From the NCBI RefSeq assembly GCF_009905375.1, contig NC_133650.1:146958567-147022566 (forward strand): a DNA stretch of 64,000 nt, read 5' to 3'. A program made the position numbers and the translations under genes. This stretch comes from Apium graveolens (lineage: Eukaryota > Streptophyta > Magnoliopsida > Apiales > Apiaceae). Positions within the stretch are counted from its first letter, which is position 1. Each line of letters opens with the position of its first letter. Positions 48,247 to 59,933 of this stretch are shown piece by piece. The notes beneath the pieces were generated by a model. It saw nothing but the letters and a program-made list of their open reading frames with translations, was not told the origin of the DNA and did no database searches.

Positions 48247-49030
48247 TCATACATTCCCTGAAAACCTCTGTCATGACAAGTATAGACAGAGTTGTCATAT
48301 CCAATGAATTTGGAAAGAAGAGAATTTTGGCATAAACCTGATATCTTGCTGATCAGGTAAAGATACCAATAAGCAACCTTTTCTACTAGTAGATGGATGA
48401 ATCCCCCACTGGTCATCACCCTGGCCGCATTAGGACCTTATGTTGGACTGCCACTCAGCCATTTACACAATGATAGACTCACACTGAGCCACTTACACTT
48501 TCATGGATTCCCACTGAGCCCATGTTGCTTATGCCGACTCAAATAAATTGACTTACTTCCGGAACGTTGGGCAAGTAATCAAGATGTTTTCTCAAAACAA
48601 CAACCTCGTTGTGAATATAAAATACACCACAGAGCCGGATCCCTCAAGTTTTGAGCGAGTATTTAAATCCCCTTCGAAAGGAAGATCTTAAATCTACAAA
48701 TGAGTTTTGGGATCCGCTCTACCTTTTAAAATCATTTTGAAGACTCGAAAATATTTTAAAGAATGTTTAGAGTAATGATGATTTAATAAAATAAATCAAT
48801 CCTGATATATTAGAAAATATCTGAATATTATTATTTAAATAATAATCCCATAAGGATGATCTTTATAAAAATAATTAAAGTAGAAGTTTTAAAAACTCAT
48901 ACTTGAAATGAATAATAAATAACAAAAGAGATACTTATACGAAAGTATGATCTTTATTTGAATAATCGAAAATCAGTTTGATTATTATTCAAAACTATCG
49001 AATATACCTTATTCGATTAATAGTTATAGA

Positions 49031-49056
49031 AATATATATATATATATATATATATT
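49031..49056. repeat. (TA)n microsatellite
   Basis: An uninterrupted run of about 12 TA units inside the G3 LTR. Confidence 0.85.
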
Positions 49057-51106
49057 ATACTCGGGAACAACGACTCCCGGTTTAGAAAAATGTTCACCCT
49101 TGGGTCCCCTATACTAAGGATATACGCAACTACTGCTTATCTCTAGCATATGTATTATGCAACTTATAAGCATTTGAATTTAACAAGGAGATATCAAGAT
49201 TATGAAACATACATGCATATATATCATATCAACATGCTCCAATATATCGCAAGATTTGTTAATAACAATCATGCACTTATCACAAGATAATGCATATACA
49301 CATATACATCACAACAACAGTATAACGGGTAGAAATTTTGTCTGAGAGTACGGGGATAGTCGGTGGTCTGAAATCGCTCTAATAACCTACAATGTCATCA
49401 ATGTACAAGGTTAACCTTCGGTCACCATGCGACTAATCAATTTTTGACACTTAGGAGCGCTAACGCTCGACTACTAGGTTGTTTACTAACGGCGTCGCTT
49501 ACGCACCCTCGGCTCCACTATTTTTATAAAATTGAGAAATAACGTTTTTAAGGAGACTCCGACTCGAGACTCTTATTTAATGTCCCGTACAGGTTATCAA
49601 AAAGTTTTGGGACCAATGAAGCCTTTTACGATTTCTGAAAACATTTTACAAGTTCGGCGTTTAGTAAAAGTATCGCCGCGAAACGCCGTTTACTAAAAGG
49701 GTCGTTTCTCCTAAACCGTAAGTCCGTTTTAGGCGAACCACATATAAAAACGAATTTTACAAGATGCTCTATCTAGTAATGGTTTGGGTCGGGTCTGGAC
49801 AGTGAGGCTTGCATGCCTAATGTCTAGTGCAAGTTCGGTTTAAAAGAAATCGGGCATTACAGCGGCTATATTTACATGCTTTTCCACTTCTAGACTATAC
49901 CAAAACAAAAACCAAGCATCAACCAATCAAGACATTGTACTATAATACTTAACCAAGTCAAAAATCTTTCATAACCAAACCATTTCAATCCACTCCTCCA
50001 ACATTTTCAACCAACAACAACAATAACCACTAAAAACCAACCATTAACTAACTATACATACATAATCAAACTACTCATCACTTTTAACCACAAATCTTAA
50101 ACAAAACTCAAAGTTAAGATCAAGATTTTAGAGTTTATACCTTCCTTGGAGAGTGGGTAATGCTTAACAAACCTTAGATGATCCTTAACTGGCCTTATAA
50201 TGATCAAAACCTCAAAACAAAATCAAGAACACAACACTAGTTCTTGAGTTAACTATTTATTTGAACTATAAAACATTAAAAACGGAATTGAGAATCAAGG
50301 AGGTGAGGAGAGTGGTTACCTTAAATGTGTAGAGCTTCTTGAGGGCTTCGATTTGATAGGTAGAACGCGAAAAACGGCCAAGGGAAACTCAAGATACAAG
50401 CATTTCATCTTCCTTCATTTTCATCTCTCTTTCCTCTCGGGTTTTTTGATAAAAATGGGGGAGAGAAAGTGTTTGACTAGGTTGAAGGACGTGATGAGAA
50501 TATATTTGTTTGTTTTTAGTTGATTAATATGAGTGGAAGGTGACATAAGCTTGTTTGGTCACCAATGAGCTCATCCTCATTGCCACTTGTCAAGAGCTTA
50601 TGGTGGAAGCATCTTTTAAGCTTAATCCTTGAATTAAGATGTTAATTAAGTGTCTTAATCTTGCACTAATTGACTCTTCTTCTTGCCACTTACATTACTT
50701 AGTCGTTTAATTATTTTACGATTCGTTTATCGTTCGTTCTCGTTAATCATTCGAGGAAATGTATCTGTGGTTTCATTGTCAGGGGCTCTATAAATCCTTC
50801 CTAATATCCTTTATTCCTTCTTTAATCACCTTTTATAATCCTTGGGTTTAAATCCTTAATTCTTATTCCTTCCACATAATTCCTTCGGTGTCTGGTGGAT
50901 TCTCGAGAAAAATAAAAGTGTCCGGTTTCGAACTTTGACGACTTTTACATACACTCATTCTCATTATAGAATACTAATACGAACTCAGAATTTCGATAAA
51001 AGGACTCTTATAAAGCGTGGTCTGATAATTTTCCTTAATCAACATCATCAGCAAAAGTTATTATTCATCATAATTTTAAAAATTTCCAAAAATAGGGGTT
51101 ATTACA

Positions 51107-51119
51107 GTCTCCCCTCCTT
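51107..51119 (-). other. Polypurine tract of G3
   Basis: Minus-strand aaggaggggagac next to the LTR end, matching the position in G1 and G2. Confidence 0.8.
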
Positions 51120-51129
51120 AAAAGGATTC

Positions 51130-51919
51130 CATCCCGGAATCAGATAGAAAATGAATAGGGATACTTTCTTAGCATTGCACTTTCTAACTCTCAAGTCAAT
51201 TTTCCCACATTGTGGTTCTACCACCAAACTCTGACTAGTTTGATAACCTTCTTCCTAAGCACTTATTCCTTTTCGATCTATAACCCTTCCTGGTTGCTCC
51301 ATATAGGTTACGTCTGTTTACATGTCTATGCGCTCATATGCCCCTATTTGTCTTGCATCCAGATTACACTTTCTTAACATTGATACTTGGAACTCATTGC
51401 GAACTTGTTGTAGGTTCGTGGGTAGGGCTAGTTCATTTGATAACTTCACAATATGTCTTAATATATTCAAGGGTCCAACAAATCGTGGGCTTAGCTTTCC
51501 TTTCTTTCCGAACCTCATCCATCCTTTCCAAGGGAATACCTATAACATCACTAGGTCACCTACTTCATACTCTTTGTCCTTTCATGTCAAATCAACATAC
51601 TTCTTATGTCCATCTTGGGCTACTACCAGCCGTCCTCTGATTAGATCTATTATATCCTTGGTCCTTTGAACCACTGCTAGTCCGAGCATCTTGCGCTCTA
51701 CAACTTCATCCTAATATAAGGGAGATCGACATTGTGTTCCCTCAAGAATCTCATAAGGCGACATCTCGATACTGACATACGATCTATTGTCGTAAGAAAA
51801 CTCAATCCGCGGTAAGTGATTATTCTAAAATTCTTTCAAGTCTATTGCACAGACTCTCATCATAATTTCTAGCGTTATAGATTTTGCTTCTCAATACCTA
51901 CTCTTTTTTAGTTCGTAAT
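51130..51919 (-). pseudogene. G3 pol remnant, integrase C-terminus and downstream
   Basis: On the minus strand, pieces resemble G1 integrase and downstream sequence. Near 51700-51850 lies a decayed IEFSY-NRSY-SPYE block with stops. At 51318-51518 an open piece reads RFGKKGKLSPRFVGP and then a VSML(R)K block. Multiple stops make it non-functional. Sirevirus C cuts it at 51919. Confidence 0.75.
51915..51919. repeat. Probable target-site duplication of Sirevirus C, left copy (gtaat)
   Basis: Five bases before the TG of the C LTR; the partner is outside the window. Confidence 0.5.
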
Positions 51920-51993
51920 TGTTAGATATATTTGATAATGTCATGGCTAATATGTTTTATGTTTAGATTTCAGATCTTATTTGAACAGAACAA

Positions 51994-52083
51994 ATCAGTA
52001 CTTAACTGATCAGTACTTATACTGGAAGTCAGAACTTAAGGGATATCAGTACTTATGTTATCAGGAGATAGATATCAGAACTT
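51994..52083 (-). promoter_or_regulatory. Five-copy AAGT(T/A)CTGAY array in U3 of Sirevirus C
   Basis: Read on the minus strand, AAGTACTGAT or AAGTTCTGAY occurs five times. Plus-strand starts are 51994, 52009, 52028, 52045 and 52074. The array lies about 200-290 bp upstream of the LTR TATA box. A regulatory role is inference. Confidence 0.6.
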
Positions 52084-52279
52084 AAGTGCTGAAGGACGAT
52101 CAGATAAGGACAGTAGCTGATTAAAGTTAAGAAGATCAAGATAAACATAAGAAGAGATATGCATGAAGAAGGAATTCCGTGAAGAATGGAATACTTGGAA
52201 TAGAAGATATCTGATTGATATATTTTAGGAAGCAGAATCATATTCCATATCAATTAGCGAATATCTTGTAACTGTGTAG

Positions 52280-52288
52280 TATATAAAC
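52280..52288 (+). promoter_or_regulatory. LTR TATA box of Sirevirus C
   Basis: TATATAAAC in the LTR, about 240 bp before the LTR end. Confidence 0.6.
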
Positions 52289-52520
52289 ACAGGAATAGAG
52301 TTTACACTAGAAGTGTTATCATTATCGAGAATATTATTTATTATAACTCTAGAAGCTCTCGTGATATTTTGTTCATCACTGAGAGATAACAGTTCCAGAT
52401 TGTAACAGAGTTTATTGTTTAAATAAAGTTTGTTTTCTGTTACATAAGTTCTTGAAGTTTGATTTGATTGTAATAAACACTGTATTCACCCCCTCTACAG
52501 TGAAAGTGTGACCTAACAAG

Positions 52521-52532
52521 TGGTATCAGAGC
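52521..52532 (+). other. Primer-binding site of Sirevirus C
   Basis: TGGTATCAGAGC, 2 bp after the LTR, for initiator tRNA-Met. Confidence 0.92.
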
Positions 52533-52573
52533 TATCTGTTAACACACATACAGTTAAAGATCCAAACACAATC

Positions 52574-54880
52574 ATGTCTGACACAGAAACTCCAACTAAG
52601 CCTACCAAAACTGAGGAATCATCAAAGACATCAATTCAGAGTCGATATGAGACTATCAGAGTTCCCATATTGAGACCATCTGAATATCCCATATGGAAGG
52701 TAAGGATGACCATGTTTCTGGAAGCAACAGATCCAGAATACCTTGATAGAATCAGGGAAGGGCCTCACAAACCTACCAAGCTCGCTGTTGTAGTTCCAGG
52801 TGAAGCAGCAATGACCGTACCAAAGGAAAAGAATGATTACACTGCTGAAGATATAGCATCTATTGCTAAGGATGCCAAGGTACGTCACTTGTTGCATAGT
52901 GCCATTGATAATGTAATGTCAAACAGGGTAATCAACTGCAAGACTGCTAAGGAGATATGGGATGCACTGGAGACAAGGTGTCAAGGAACTGAAACAGTTA
53001 AGAAGAACAGGAAGACAATACTCACTCAAGAGTATGAACACTTTGACTCTAGGACTAATGAGTCATTGACTGATGTGTATGAAAGATTTGTCAAACTCTT
53101 GAATGACTTGTCATTGGTTAATAAGGAGTATGATCTTGAAGATACAAACCTCAAATTCCTGTTAGCTCTTCCTGAATGTTGGGATTTGAAGGCAACAACA
53201 ATAAGAGACAACTACAATCTTGATGAAACAACTCTTGATGAAATCTATGGAATGCTCAAGACTCATGAACTTGAGATGGAACAAAGAAGCAAGAGGAAAG
53301 GAGGAAAGTCAAGGACAGTTGCTCTCAAGGTTGAAGAGGAATCCCCCAAACCACCTTCCTCAAAGAAAGATAAGGGTAAAGCTCTTATCATAAAATCTGA
53401 TACTGAGTCATCAAGTTCTGAGAGTGATGATGACTCAGATTCTGAAAGCTTGCCTGAAACTGATGCTGATGAGGAGATGATGAAGCTGTGTGCTCTTATG
53501 GTGAAAGGAATCACAAAGATTGCATACAGGAAGTTCAGGAAGGGAAAGAAGTTTTCCAGGAAAGGCATAAGTTCTGATAAGAAGAATTTCAGAAGATCTG
53601 AAGGAAAAGGAGGAAAGTCTGACAGAGGAGATTACGCTAATGTTAAATGTTATAATTGTGGTGAGAAAGGCCACATATCTCCTGATTGCAAGAAGACCAA
53701 GAATGACAAAGGCAAAGCTCTTGTCACAAAGCAGAAAAGCTGGACAGACACCTCAGACTCTGAAAGTGAGGAGAACTATGCATTGATGGCAAATGCTGAT
53801 AAATCAAGTTCTGAGAGCAGTTCTGAAGCTGCTGAAACAAAGGTACCTCAGACTACTTATGCTTTTCATACTGATGATATTAATGAGTTGAGAAGATATC
53901 TTAAAACCATGTTTGTTAGTTATAGAGATCAAACTTTAACATGTGAAAGATTAACTTCTGAAAATCTTGCTTTTAAGAAAAGAAATAATTTCTTAGAAAA
54001 AGAGTTAGTCATGTTTCATCAAACTCAGAAGGATAGAGATGATGCTTTTTATGTTAGGGATGAAGTGCTAAAAATAAATGAATCTCTAAAAACTGAGTTA
54101 GAAAAGGAGAGAGAGATTATCAGAACTTGGACTAACTCTGGCAAAACAACTCAAAATTTACTAAGCAGTGGAAACTGGAAAGAGGGCTTAGGTTATGGAG
54201 AAAATAATGAAAAAGGAACTGAAGAAATTAAGCCTGTTGATAAGCAAAAGCCGAAGTTAAAACCTGTTAAGTTTGTAACTGAAAAATCTGAAAATGAGAA
54301 ATCAGAAGTTAAAAAGGAATTAGCTTCTGACAAACTAAAACAGGAAAAGACAGCTGAAGTTAACATAGGCTTAATGACAAAGAAGCAGCTTAAGCATAAG
54401 CTGAAAGATGTTAAGAATGCAAACAAGGTAAAATCACCTAGGAAAAACAGGAATGGAAAGGAAGGTGTGAATAAAAGCAATAACTATAAATCTGTTCCTG
54501 ATGCTCCTAGGAAAGCATGTCATAACTGTGGAAGTTCTAACCATCTGGCTTCTTTTTGCAGGAAGAATAAGAATATTAACTCCTTATCTACAAAGTCAGG
54601 AGTTAAGAGTCAGTCTGTTAGATACAAACCACAAAATCCTTGTTTTCATTGTGGTAGTTTATGGCATTCCATTTATACTTGTAAGGAATATCATAGTTTG
54701 TACTATGATTATTATCAAATAAAACCTTCTTTAAAGAAAGTTTATGTTGTTCCTTCTAGTATAAGTTCTGATAAGAAAACTGTTAACATAAAATCTGATG
54801 TTAAATCCGCTGCAAATGTTAACAAACCTAAAAAGGCCAAAGGATCCAAGCAAGTCTGGGTCCTTAAAACTAATAATTAG
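52574..54880 (+). CDS. gag: Sirevirus C gag
   Basis: Encodes 768 residues of the particle protein. The ATG at 52574 (MSDTETPTKP) is the first in the frame; sequence upstream overlaps the primer site. The gag core (about residues 20-240) begins YPIWKVRM. A Ser/Asp-rich stretch (about 270-310) precedes zinc knuckle CYNCGEKGHISPDC at about 359. A coiled coil follows at about 443-516. Two more CCHC knuckles are at about 649 (CHNCGSSNHLASFC) and 690 (CFHCGSLWHSIYTC). The gene ends TAG at 54878-54880. Pol begins 12 bases later in the same frame, with a second stop (TGA at 54890-54892) between them. A strong donor-like AAG/GTAAGG lies at 52697-52705. Confidence 0.94.
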   Translation: MSDTETPTKPTKTEESSKTSIQSRYETIRVPILRPSEYPIWKVRMTMFLEATDPEYLDRIREGPHKPTKLAVVVPGEAAMTVPKEKNDYTAEDIASIAKDAKVRHLLHSAIDNVMSNRVINCKTAKEIWDALETRCQGTETVKKNRKTILTQEYEHFDSRTNESLTDVYERFVKLLNDLSLVNKEYDLEDTNLKFLLALPECWDLKATTIRDNYNLDETTLDEIYGMLKTHELEMEQRSKRKGGKSRTVALKVEEESPKPPSSKKDKGKALIIKSDTESSSSESDDDSDSESLPETDADEEMMKLCALMVKGITKIAYRKFRKGKKFSRKGISSDKKNFRRSEGKGGKSDRGDYANVKCYNCGEKGHISPDCKKTKNDKGKALVTKQKSWTDTSDSESEENYALMANADKSSSESSSEAAETKVPQTTYAFHTDDINELRRYLKTMFVSYRDQTLTCERLTSENLAFKKRNNFLEKELVMFHQTQKDRDDAFYVRDEVLKINESLKTELEKEREIIRTWTNSGKTTQNLLSSGNWKEGLGYGENNEKGTEEIKPVDKQKPKLKPVKFVTEKSENEKSEVKKELASDKLKQEKTAEVNIGLMTKKQLKHKLKDVKNANKVKSPRKNRNGKEGVNKSNNYKSVPDAPRKACHNCGSSNHLASFCRKNKNINSLSTKSGVKSQSVRYKPQNPCFHCGSLWHSIYTCKEYHSLYYDYYQIKPSLKKVYVVPSSISSDKKTVNIKSDVKSAANVNKPKKAKGSKQVWVLKTNN

Positions 54881-54899
54881 TGGTCTTTTTGATTGCAGG
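54869..54899 (+). promoter_or_regulatory. Putative 3' splice site at the gag-pol junction of Sirevirus C
   Basis: CTAAT (branch-point-like, about 54870), a T-rich run and TGCAG/GG at 54894-54900, directly before the first pol codons. Both stop codons between gag and pol lie inside the presumed intron end. A has TGCAG/GG at 5585-5590 and B the same on the minus strand near 33535-33545. Splicing is inference. Confidence 0.4.
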
Positions 54900-57800
54900 G
54901 CAACAGGAAAAATATTTTAGTTCTGGACAGTGGATGTTCAGGACATATGACTGGTAATAAGGCCCTGCTATCAGACTTTGTGGAGAAAGCTGGCCCAAGT
55001 GTTTCTTATGGAGATGGCAACATTGGAAAAACTTTGGGATATGGAAATATCAATCTTGGGAATGTCATCATTAAAGATGTAGCTCTGGTCTCAGGACTTA
55101 AACACAACTTACTGAGTATAAGTCAAATCTGTGACAGAGGTTATCATGTTGATTTCTTTGCAGAACATTGTGAAATAGTTAGTAAATCTAAAGGAAAAAT
55201 TGTTCTGAAGGGATTCAGGCGTGGTAACATTTATGAAGCTAAGCTTTCAACAAGTTCTGATGGTTCTGCAATCTGTTTAGTGAGTAGAGCCTCAACTAAA
55301 GAAAGCTGGAATTGGCACAAGAAACTCTCTCATTTAAACTTCAACAAGATAAATGAACTGATCAAGAAAGATCTTGTGAGAGGACTGCCAAAATCAGTGT
55401 TTGTTCCTGATGGTCTTTGTGACTCATGTCAGAAGGCTAAACAAAGAAAATCTTCGTTCAAGAGCAAGACTGAATCATCAATTCTTGAGCCTAATTATCT
55501 ACTTCATGTTGATCTATTTGGTCCAGTGAATGTCATGTCTATTGCAAAGAAGAAATATGCGTTGGTCATAGTAGATGAGTTCACCAGATACACATGGGTG
55601 TATTTCTTGCACACAAAAAGTGAAACTGCATCTATCCTGATTGATCATGTCAAACATCTGGATAAATTGATCAAAGATTCTGTGAAAATTTTGAGGAGTG
55701 ATAATGGCACTGAATTCAAGAATTTGATAATGGAAGAGTTCTGCAAAAATCATGGAATAAAGCAGGAATTTTCTGCTCCTGGAACTCCACAGCAAAATGG
55801 AGTTGTTGAAAGGAAGAATAGAACTCTAATTGAAGCTGCACGAACAATGCTTGAAGAAGCAAAGCTTCCAACCTATTTCTGGGCTGAAGCTGTGCAGACT
55901 GCTTGTTTTACTCAAAATGCAACACTCATTAACAAGCATGGAAAAACACCATATGAGATGGTGAAGAACAGGAAGCCAAATCTCAAATACTTTCATGTAT
56001 TTGGATGTAAGTGTTTTGTTCTCAAGACTCATCCTGAACAGCTATCCAAGTTTGATCTAAAAGCTGATGAGGGAATCTTTGTAGGATATCCACTTTCTAC
56101 AAAAGCCTTCAGAGTCTATAATTTGAGAACAAAAGTGGTCATGGAATCTATCAATGTCTCTTTTGATGACAAGAAGATCACTGGACTTGAAGATTGCATT
56201 GATCATGATCAGCTGAGATTTGAAAATGAAGATTCATATTCTGATACCTCAAGTCCTGACAGTCTAAGTCCTGATACTGTGAATTCTGATGGATTAAACT
56301 CTGATGTTATTGAAACTGTGGTGACTACGTCAAAGGAAGATGCACCAATGCAGGGGGAGCATACTCAAGATATTATCACATCTCAAGAAGCATCAGAACA
56401 TACATCTGGCTCTTCAAATTCTGATTCGTCAAGTTCTGATAAGCCAAGTACTGACAGTGCTGAAAATCTAAATACTGAAGGATCCAACTCAGAGAGCATA
56501 GTTTCAGGGGGAGCATCAGAAAATGAAACCGAAGACAGCATGAATCATGGGGGAGCATCCAGTTCTAGAGAAAATCTTCCATCTGCAAGGAAGTGGACAA
56601 AATCACATACACCTGATTTAATAATTGGAAATCCTGATGCAGGTGTCAGAACTAGAACAGGTACTTCGAATGAATGTCTTTACAACTCTTTTCTCTCTCA
56701 GTCTGAGCCAAAGAAAGTGGAAGAAGCTCTTCAAGATGCTGATTGGGTGCAAGCAATGCAGGAAGAGTTGAATGAATTTGAAAGAAACAAAGTCTGGACC
56801 TTAGTGCCAAGACCCAAGAATAGATCGGTTGTTGGTACAAAGTGGGTATTCAGAAACAAAACTGACAGTGATGGCATAATTGTAAGGAACAAGGCAAGGC
56901 TGGTTGCAAAAGGATATTCTCAACAGGAGGGAATTGACTATGATGAAACATTTGCTCCAGTTGCTAGGTTAGAAGCCATAAGGATATTCATGGCTTATGC
57001 TGCTCACAAAAAGTTTACTGTCTTTCAAATGGATGTGAAAAGTGCTTTTCTCAATGGAGAATTGGAAGAGGAAGTATATGTTGAACAACCTCCAGGCTTT
57101 GTAGATTCCAAACATCCAGATTATGTCTACAGGCTTGATAAAGCACTTTATGGACTTAAGCAAGCTCCTAGAGCATGGTATGAGACTTTAGCTCAGTTTC
57201 TTCTGGAAAGTGGATTCAACAGAGGAACTATTGACAAAACATTGTTCTATCTCAATCATGGCAAGGACTTACTTCTGATCCAGATTTATGTTGATGATAT
57301 TATTTTTGGGTCTCCAAATGACAAACTTTGCAAAAAGTTTGCCAACCTAATGCAGTCAAGATATCAGATGAGTATGATGGGAGAACTTAGTTATTTTCTG
57401 GGCCTTCAAGTCAAGCAGACTGAAGAAGGAACTTTTATTTGTCAATCTAAGTATACCAGAAACTTGCTGAAGAAATTTGGAATGCAAGACTGTTCAAGTG
57501 CATCCACTCCCATGGCCACTGCAACAAAACTGGATAAGGATACTGGTAATTCAGTAGATATTACTGATTACAGAGGTATGATTGGCTCACTTCTCTATCT
57601 AACTGCTAGTAGATCAGATATCATGTTTGCTACCTGTCTTTGTGCACGATTTCAAGCAGATCCAAGAGAACCTCACTTAACAGCTGTAAAAAAAATCTTT
57701 AAGTATCTTAAAGGAACAGCTGATCTAGGATTATGGTATCCTAGAGAATCAGATTTTAAATTAATAGGTTACTCAGATGCAGATTTTGCAGGTTGCAAAA

Positions 57801-58243
57801 TTGACAGGAAAAGCACAAGTGGTAGCTGCCAATTTCTTGGAGGCAGGTTGGTTTCTTGGTATAGCAAGAAACAAAAGTCAATTTCCACATCAACTGCAGA
57901 AGCAGAGTATATTGCTGCAGGAAGCTGCTGTGCACAGATTCTCTGGATGAAGAATCAGTTACTGGATTATGGGTTAACATATTTCAAAATCCCTATTTAC
58001 TGTGATAATCAAAGTGCTATTGCTATGACAGGTAATCCAGTTCAACACTCTATGACAAAGCACATCAGCATCAGGTACCATTTCATCAGGGAACATGTGG
58101 ATGAAGGTACAGTGGAATTGCATTTTGTTCCCACAGATCAACAAGTAGCAGATATCTTCACAAAACCACTGTGTGAAGCTACCTTTTCAAAATTGGTAAA
58201 TGAACTTGGAATGATTTCAGGTTCTTTCTCTAAATCTGCTTAA
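54893..58243 (+). CDS. pol: Sirevirus C pol polyprotein (PR-IN-RT-RH), intact
   Basis: 1116 codons, no ATG at the start; the frame opens TTG CAG GGC and the real N-terminus must come from readthrough or splicing. The protease has [13 protein letters not shown] (Asp at about residue 12). The integrase zinc region shows HKKLSHLNF (about 141) and CDSCQKAKQ (about 175). The integrase core has LHVDLFGP (about 205), RSDNGTEF (about 270) and GVVERKN (about 307). A Ser/Asp/Asn-rich linker (about 450-570) holds several AAGTTCTGAT words and three GGGGGAG tracts. The reverse transcriptase has [11 protein letters not shown] (about 710) and YVDDIIFGS (about 797). RNase H has SDADFAGC (about 960) and [11 protein letters not shown] (about 1002). 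It ends TAA at 58241-58243. All catalytic motifs are present. Confidence 0.95.
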   Translation: MQGNRKNILVLDSGCSGHMTGNKALLSDFVEKAGPSVSYGDGNIGKTLGYGNINLGNVIIKDVALVSGLKHNLLSISQICDRGYHVDFFAEHCEIVSKSKGKIVLKGFRRGNIYEAKLSTSSDGSAICLVSRASTKESWNWHKKLSHLNFNKINELIKKDLVRGLPKSVFVPDGLCDSCQKAKQRKSSFKSKTESSILEPNYLLHVDLFGPVNVMSIAKKKYALVIVDEFTRYTWVYFLHTKSETASILIDHVKHLDKLIKDSVKILRSDNGTEFKNLIMEEFCKNHGIKQEFSAPGTPQQNGVVERKNRTLIEAARTMLEEAKLPTYFWAEAVQTACFTQNATLINKHGKTPYEMVKNRKPNLKYFHVFGCKCFVLKTHPEQLSKFDLKADEGIFVGYPLSTKAFRVYNLRTKVVMESINVSFDDKKITGLEDCIDHDQLRFENEDSYSDTSSPDSLSPDTVNSDGLNSDVIETVVTTSKEDAPMQGEHTQDIITSQEASEHTSGSSNSDSSSSDKPSTDSAENLNTEGSNSESIVSGGASENETEDSMNHGGASSSRENLPSARKWTKSHTPDLIIGNPDAGVRTRTGTSNECLYNSFLSQSEPKKVEEALQDADWVQAMQEELNEFERNKVWTLVPRPKNRSVVGTKWVFRNKTDSDGIIVRNKARLVAKGYSQQEGIDYDETFAPVARLEAIRIFMAYAAHKKFTVFQMDVKSAFLNGELEEEVYVEQPPGFVDSKHPDYVYRLDKALYGLKQAPRAWYETLAQFLLESGFNRGTIDKTLFYLNHGKDLLLIQIYVDDIIFGSPNDKLCKKFANLMQSRYQMSMMGELSYFLGLQVKQTEEGTFICQSKYTRNLLKKFGMQDCSSASTPMATATKLDKDTGNSVDITDYRGMIGSLLYLTASRSDIMFATCLCARFQADPREPHLTAVKKIFKYLKGTADLGLWYPRESDFKLIGYSDADFAGCKIDRKSTSGSCQFLGGRLVSWYSKKQKSISTSTAEAEYIAAGSCCAQILWMKNQLLDYGLTYFKIPIYCDNQSAIAMTGNPVQHSMTKHISIRYHFIREHVDEGTVELHFVPTDQQVADIFTKPLCEATFSKLVNELGMISGSFSKSA

Positions 58244-59577
58244 ACTTGTTCTATGTTATCAGACTTTATGATCAGTATTTACAGAATTAATCTCTTTGTA
58301 TATTCTGTGCATTAATTGATAAATGTCTTCAAGTACTGACTGTTGTCTGATATATGTTTCTAAACTCTGATAAGTGATATGTCTGTTTCAGTAACTATTC
58401 AATCCTATGAGGATAACTGTGCTAGATACTGACCTACTAGTCTTTAATAAACAAATGATCCCATGAAAGAAGTAATTATTTATGTGGAAATCTTATGACA
58501 CAAGCAAATTCTGATAACTGAGCTTAGTTAAGTTTACTTTGTATATCTTATTACTAAGTCACAAATTAGAATAATGCTACTCATCTGTTTAAATTCTGAT
58601 TCTAGTAAAACTGCTGAATGTACTAAGTGCTGATAAACCTCACTTATCAAAAGAAAAAGAAAAGAATCAAAGAATAATATCAGGTACTCCTTTGAGATCT
58701 AGAGTAAAAATGTGAATGGGACGACCCAAGTGCATTGCTGGTATTAAGTAAATATGCATTAGAAAAGCAAAATATTTTTCTTGGTGACTGTTCACACTCT
58801 ATGATTACTGGAGAAATACTCTGATAATAGCATAAATTCTGATAAACAGTCGTGACTCACTTACACTGAGAAGCCTCTGTAAAATAGAATTTCAAAAGAT
58901 GCATAAAATTAGCACAAAAACAGTTGAGGTGGACTCATGCATGAACTCATTTATCAGTAGGTTTCAGGATAATGACAGTTCTTTAGCAAAATTTTAATTA
59001 TGACTTATTTCTAAGATGTACTGAAGTAGATCAGACTTTACTCTTTGTCTGTTATTTCGCTTAATGCACACACACATCACTCCATATGAATGATGAAATT
59101 TCTGTGGTGGTCTATGTTATTTTAGATAAACAGTCATTGTGTCACTTCTGCACAAATTCTGAGGACAAGTTCTAGTTCCACGTTCTGATGATTAAGTTCT
59201 GACGTTCATAACTAAGAACTTGTATGAGTATTTACTAAGATAGATATTCCTTGTTCGAGTTAAGACATTATGTTCTGATGACTGTTAAGTTCTGGTATAG
59301 GTCTAAGTTCTGATTTTTCAGTCTAACCCTTTACTTGACTTATCTGTGAATAAAATTTGGTAACAGTCTCAGATTAATTTCGAAATGTTGAAGTGGAAGA
59401 TTAATAGTCTATGGTTAAAACATAATGGCACTCGTCCTTGAACAGTTCACTCTTGTTACATGTGCACATTCCTTTTTCCAATGACTGTTATTCTTTTTCA
59501 AAGTCTAGGGAGACGAGGTAGAATTACTTCTACCTGTCAGCATTCAATTTCTTTGCGTCTCTTGGCATTCTCTTGCC
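58244..59577 (+). other. Spacer after pol of Sirevirus C, rich in the AAGTTCTGAT word
   Basis: 1.3 kb with no supported gene. Word copies or close variants occur at about 58331, 58506, 58625, 58835, 59164, 59193 and 59305, among others. The open frame that starts at 59460 is treated as the upstream part of the small ORF, whose likely ATG is 59658. Confidence 0.55.
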
Positions 59578-59586
59578 TATATATAC
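59578..59586 (+). promoter_or_regulatory. Putative TATA box of the small ORF in Sirevirus C
   Basis: TATATATAC lies 80 bp before the ATG at 59658, followed by a C/T-rich leader, as in a plant gene promoter. Confidence 0.5.
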
Positions 59587-59657
59587 AACCACTTCACATC
59601 AGTCTTTCCATCACATTCTTCTCACACACTTATCCTCCTTCTTCTGTCAAAAACAAA

Positions 59658-59933
59658 ATGGTTCGATTCAACATGTTTTTGAACACACAAACCTTCACAA
59701 TGGAACTCAGTTGTGCCGAGTGGCGGCAGGAGTGGCATATAACAGCCATTCCTGAGGAGATCTGGGACTCTGTCCCACAGGAGGTGCTGGCTCACCTTCT
59801 ATTCTTCGAGATGGATTATCATCGCCATCTGGAGCGCCTGGAGGAGGAAAGGCGGGAAGCTATCCGTCAGCAAGAGCGAATCATTCGACTCGCTATCTTG
59901 TTTGTCGAAGATAGGAAGAGGAAGATGACTTAA
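59658..59933 (+). CDS. Small extra ORF between pol and ORF3 of Sirevirus C, unknown function
   Basis: 91 residues from an ATG in good context (acaaaATGG) to TAA. The frame is open upstream to 59460, but the TATA box and leader favour 59658. The N-terminal half holds several Trp/Glu residues (AEWRQEWH, PEEIWDSVPQEVLAHLLF). The C-terminal half is a strongly charged Glu/Arg helix (LERLEEERREAIRQQERI) ending in a basic tail. Local GC content is clearly higher than in the AT-rich flanks. I do not recognise it and A and B have no counterpart. It could be an additional retrotransposon ORF or a captured host fragment. Confidence 0.55.
   Translation: MVRFNMFLNTQTFTMELSCAEWRQEWHITAIPEEIWDSVPQEVLAHLLFFEMDYHRHLERLEEERREAIRQQERIIRLAILFVEDRKRKMT

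Larger units (their letters stand above)
47269..51106 (-). repeat. 3' LTR of G3
   Basis: Plus-strand ends are tgtaacaccccc and ggggttattaca. It contains two TA microsatellites (about 48216-48246 and 49031-49056) and a degenerate tandem repeat around CACTGAGCCA at about 48448-48524. No gene is supported. Confidence 0.85.
47269..51919 (-). mobile_element. G3, degenerate gypsy element, 3' LTR and pol end only
   Basis: The visible part on the minus strand is one 3.8-kb LTR, a polypurine tract and the C-terminal end of pol, then Sirevirus C interrupts it. The rest must lie beyond the window. It is a chromovirus-type gypsy like G1 and G2, judging from the pol remnants. Confidence 0.85.
51920..52518 (+). 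repeat. 5' LTR of Sirevirus C
   Basis: 599 bp from TGTTAGATAT to CCTAACA. U3 contains five inverted copies of the AAGTNCTGAT word (51994-52083). A TATA box is at 52280-52288. Confidence 0.92.

Noticed and set aside
47269..51106. A host gene in the 3.8-kb stretch without long ORFs
   Set aside because: The stretch is bounded by TG...CA, followed by a polypurine tract and gypsy pol remnants, so it is an LTR; no exon-like structure was seen.
55514..57163. Several minus-strand frames of 60-93 codons
   Set aside because: All are antisense to the intact pol of Sirevirus C and have no independent support.
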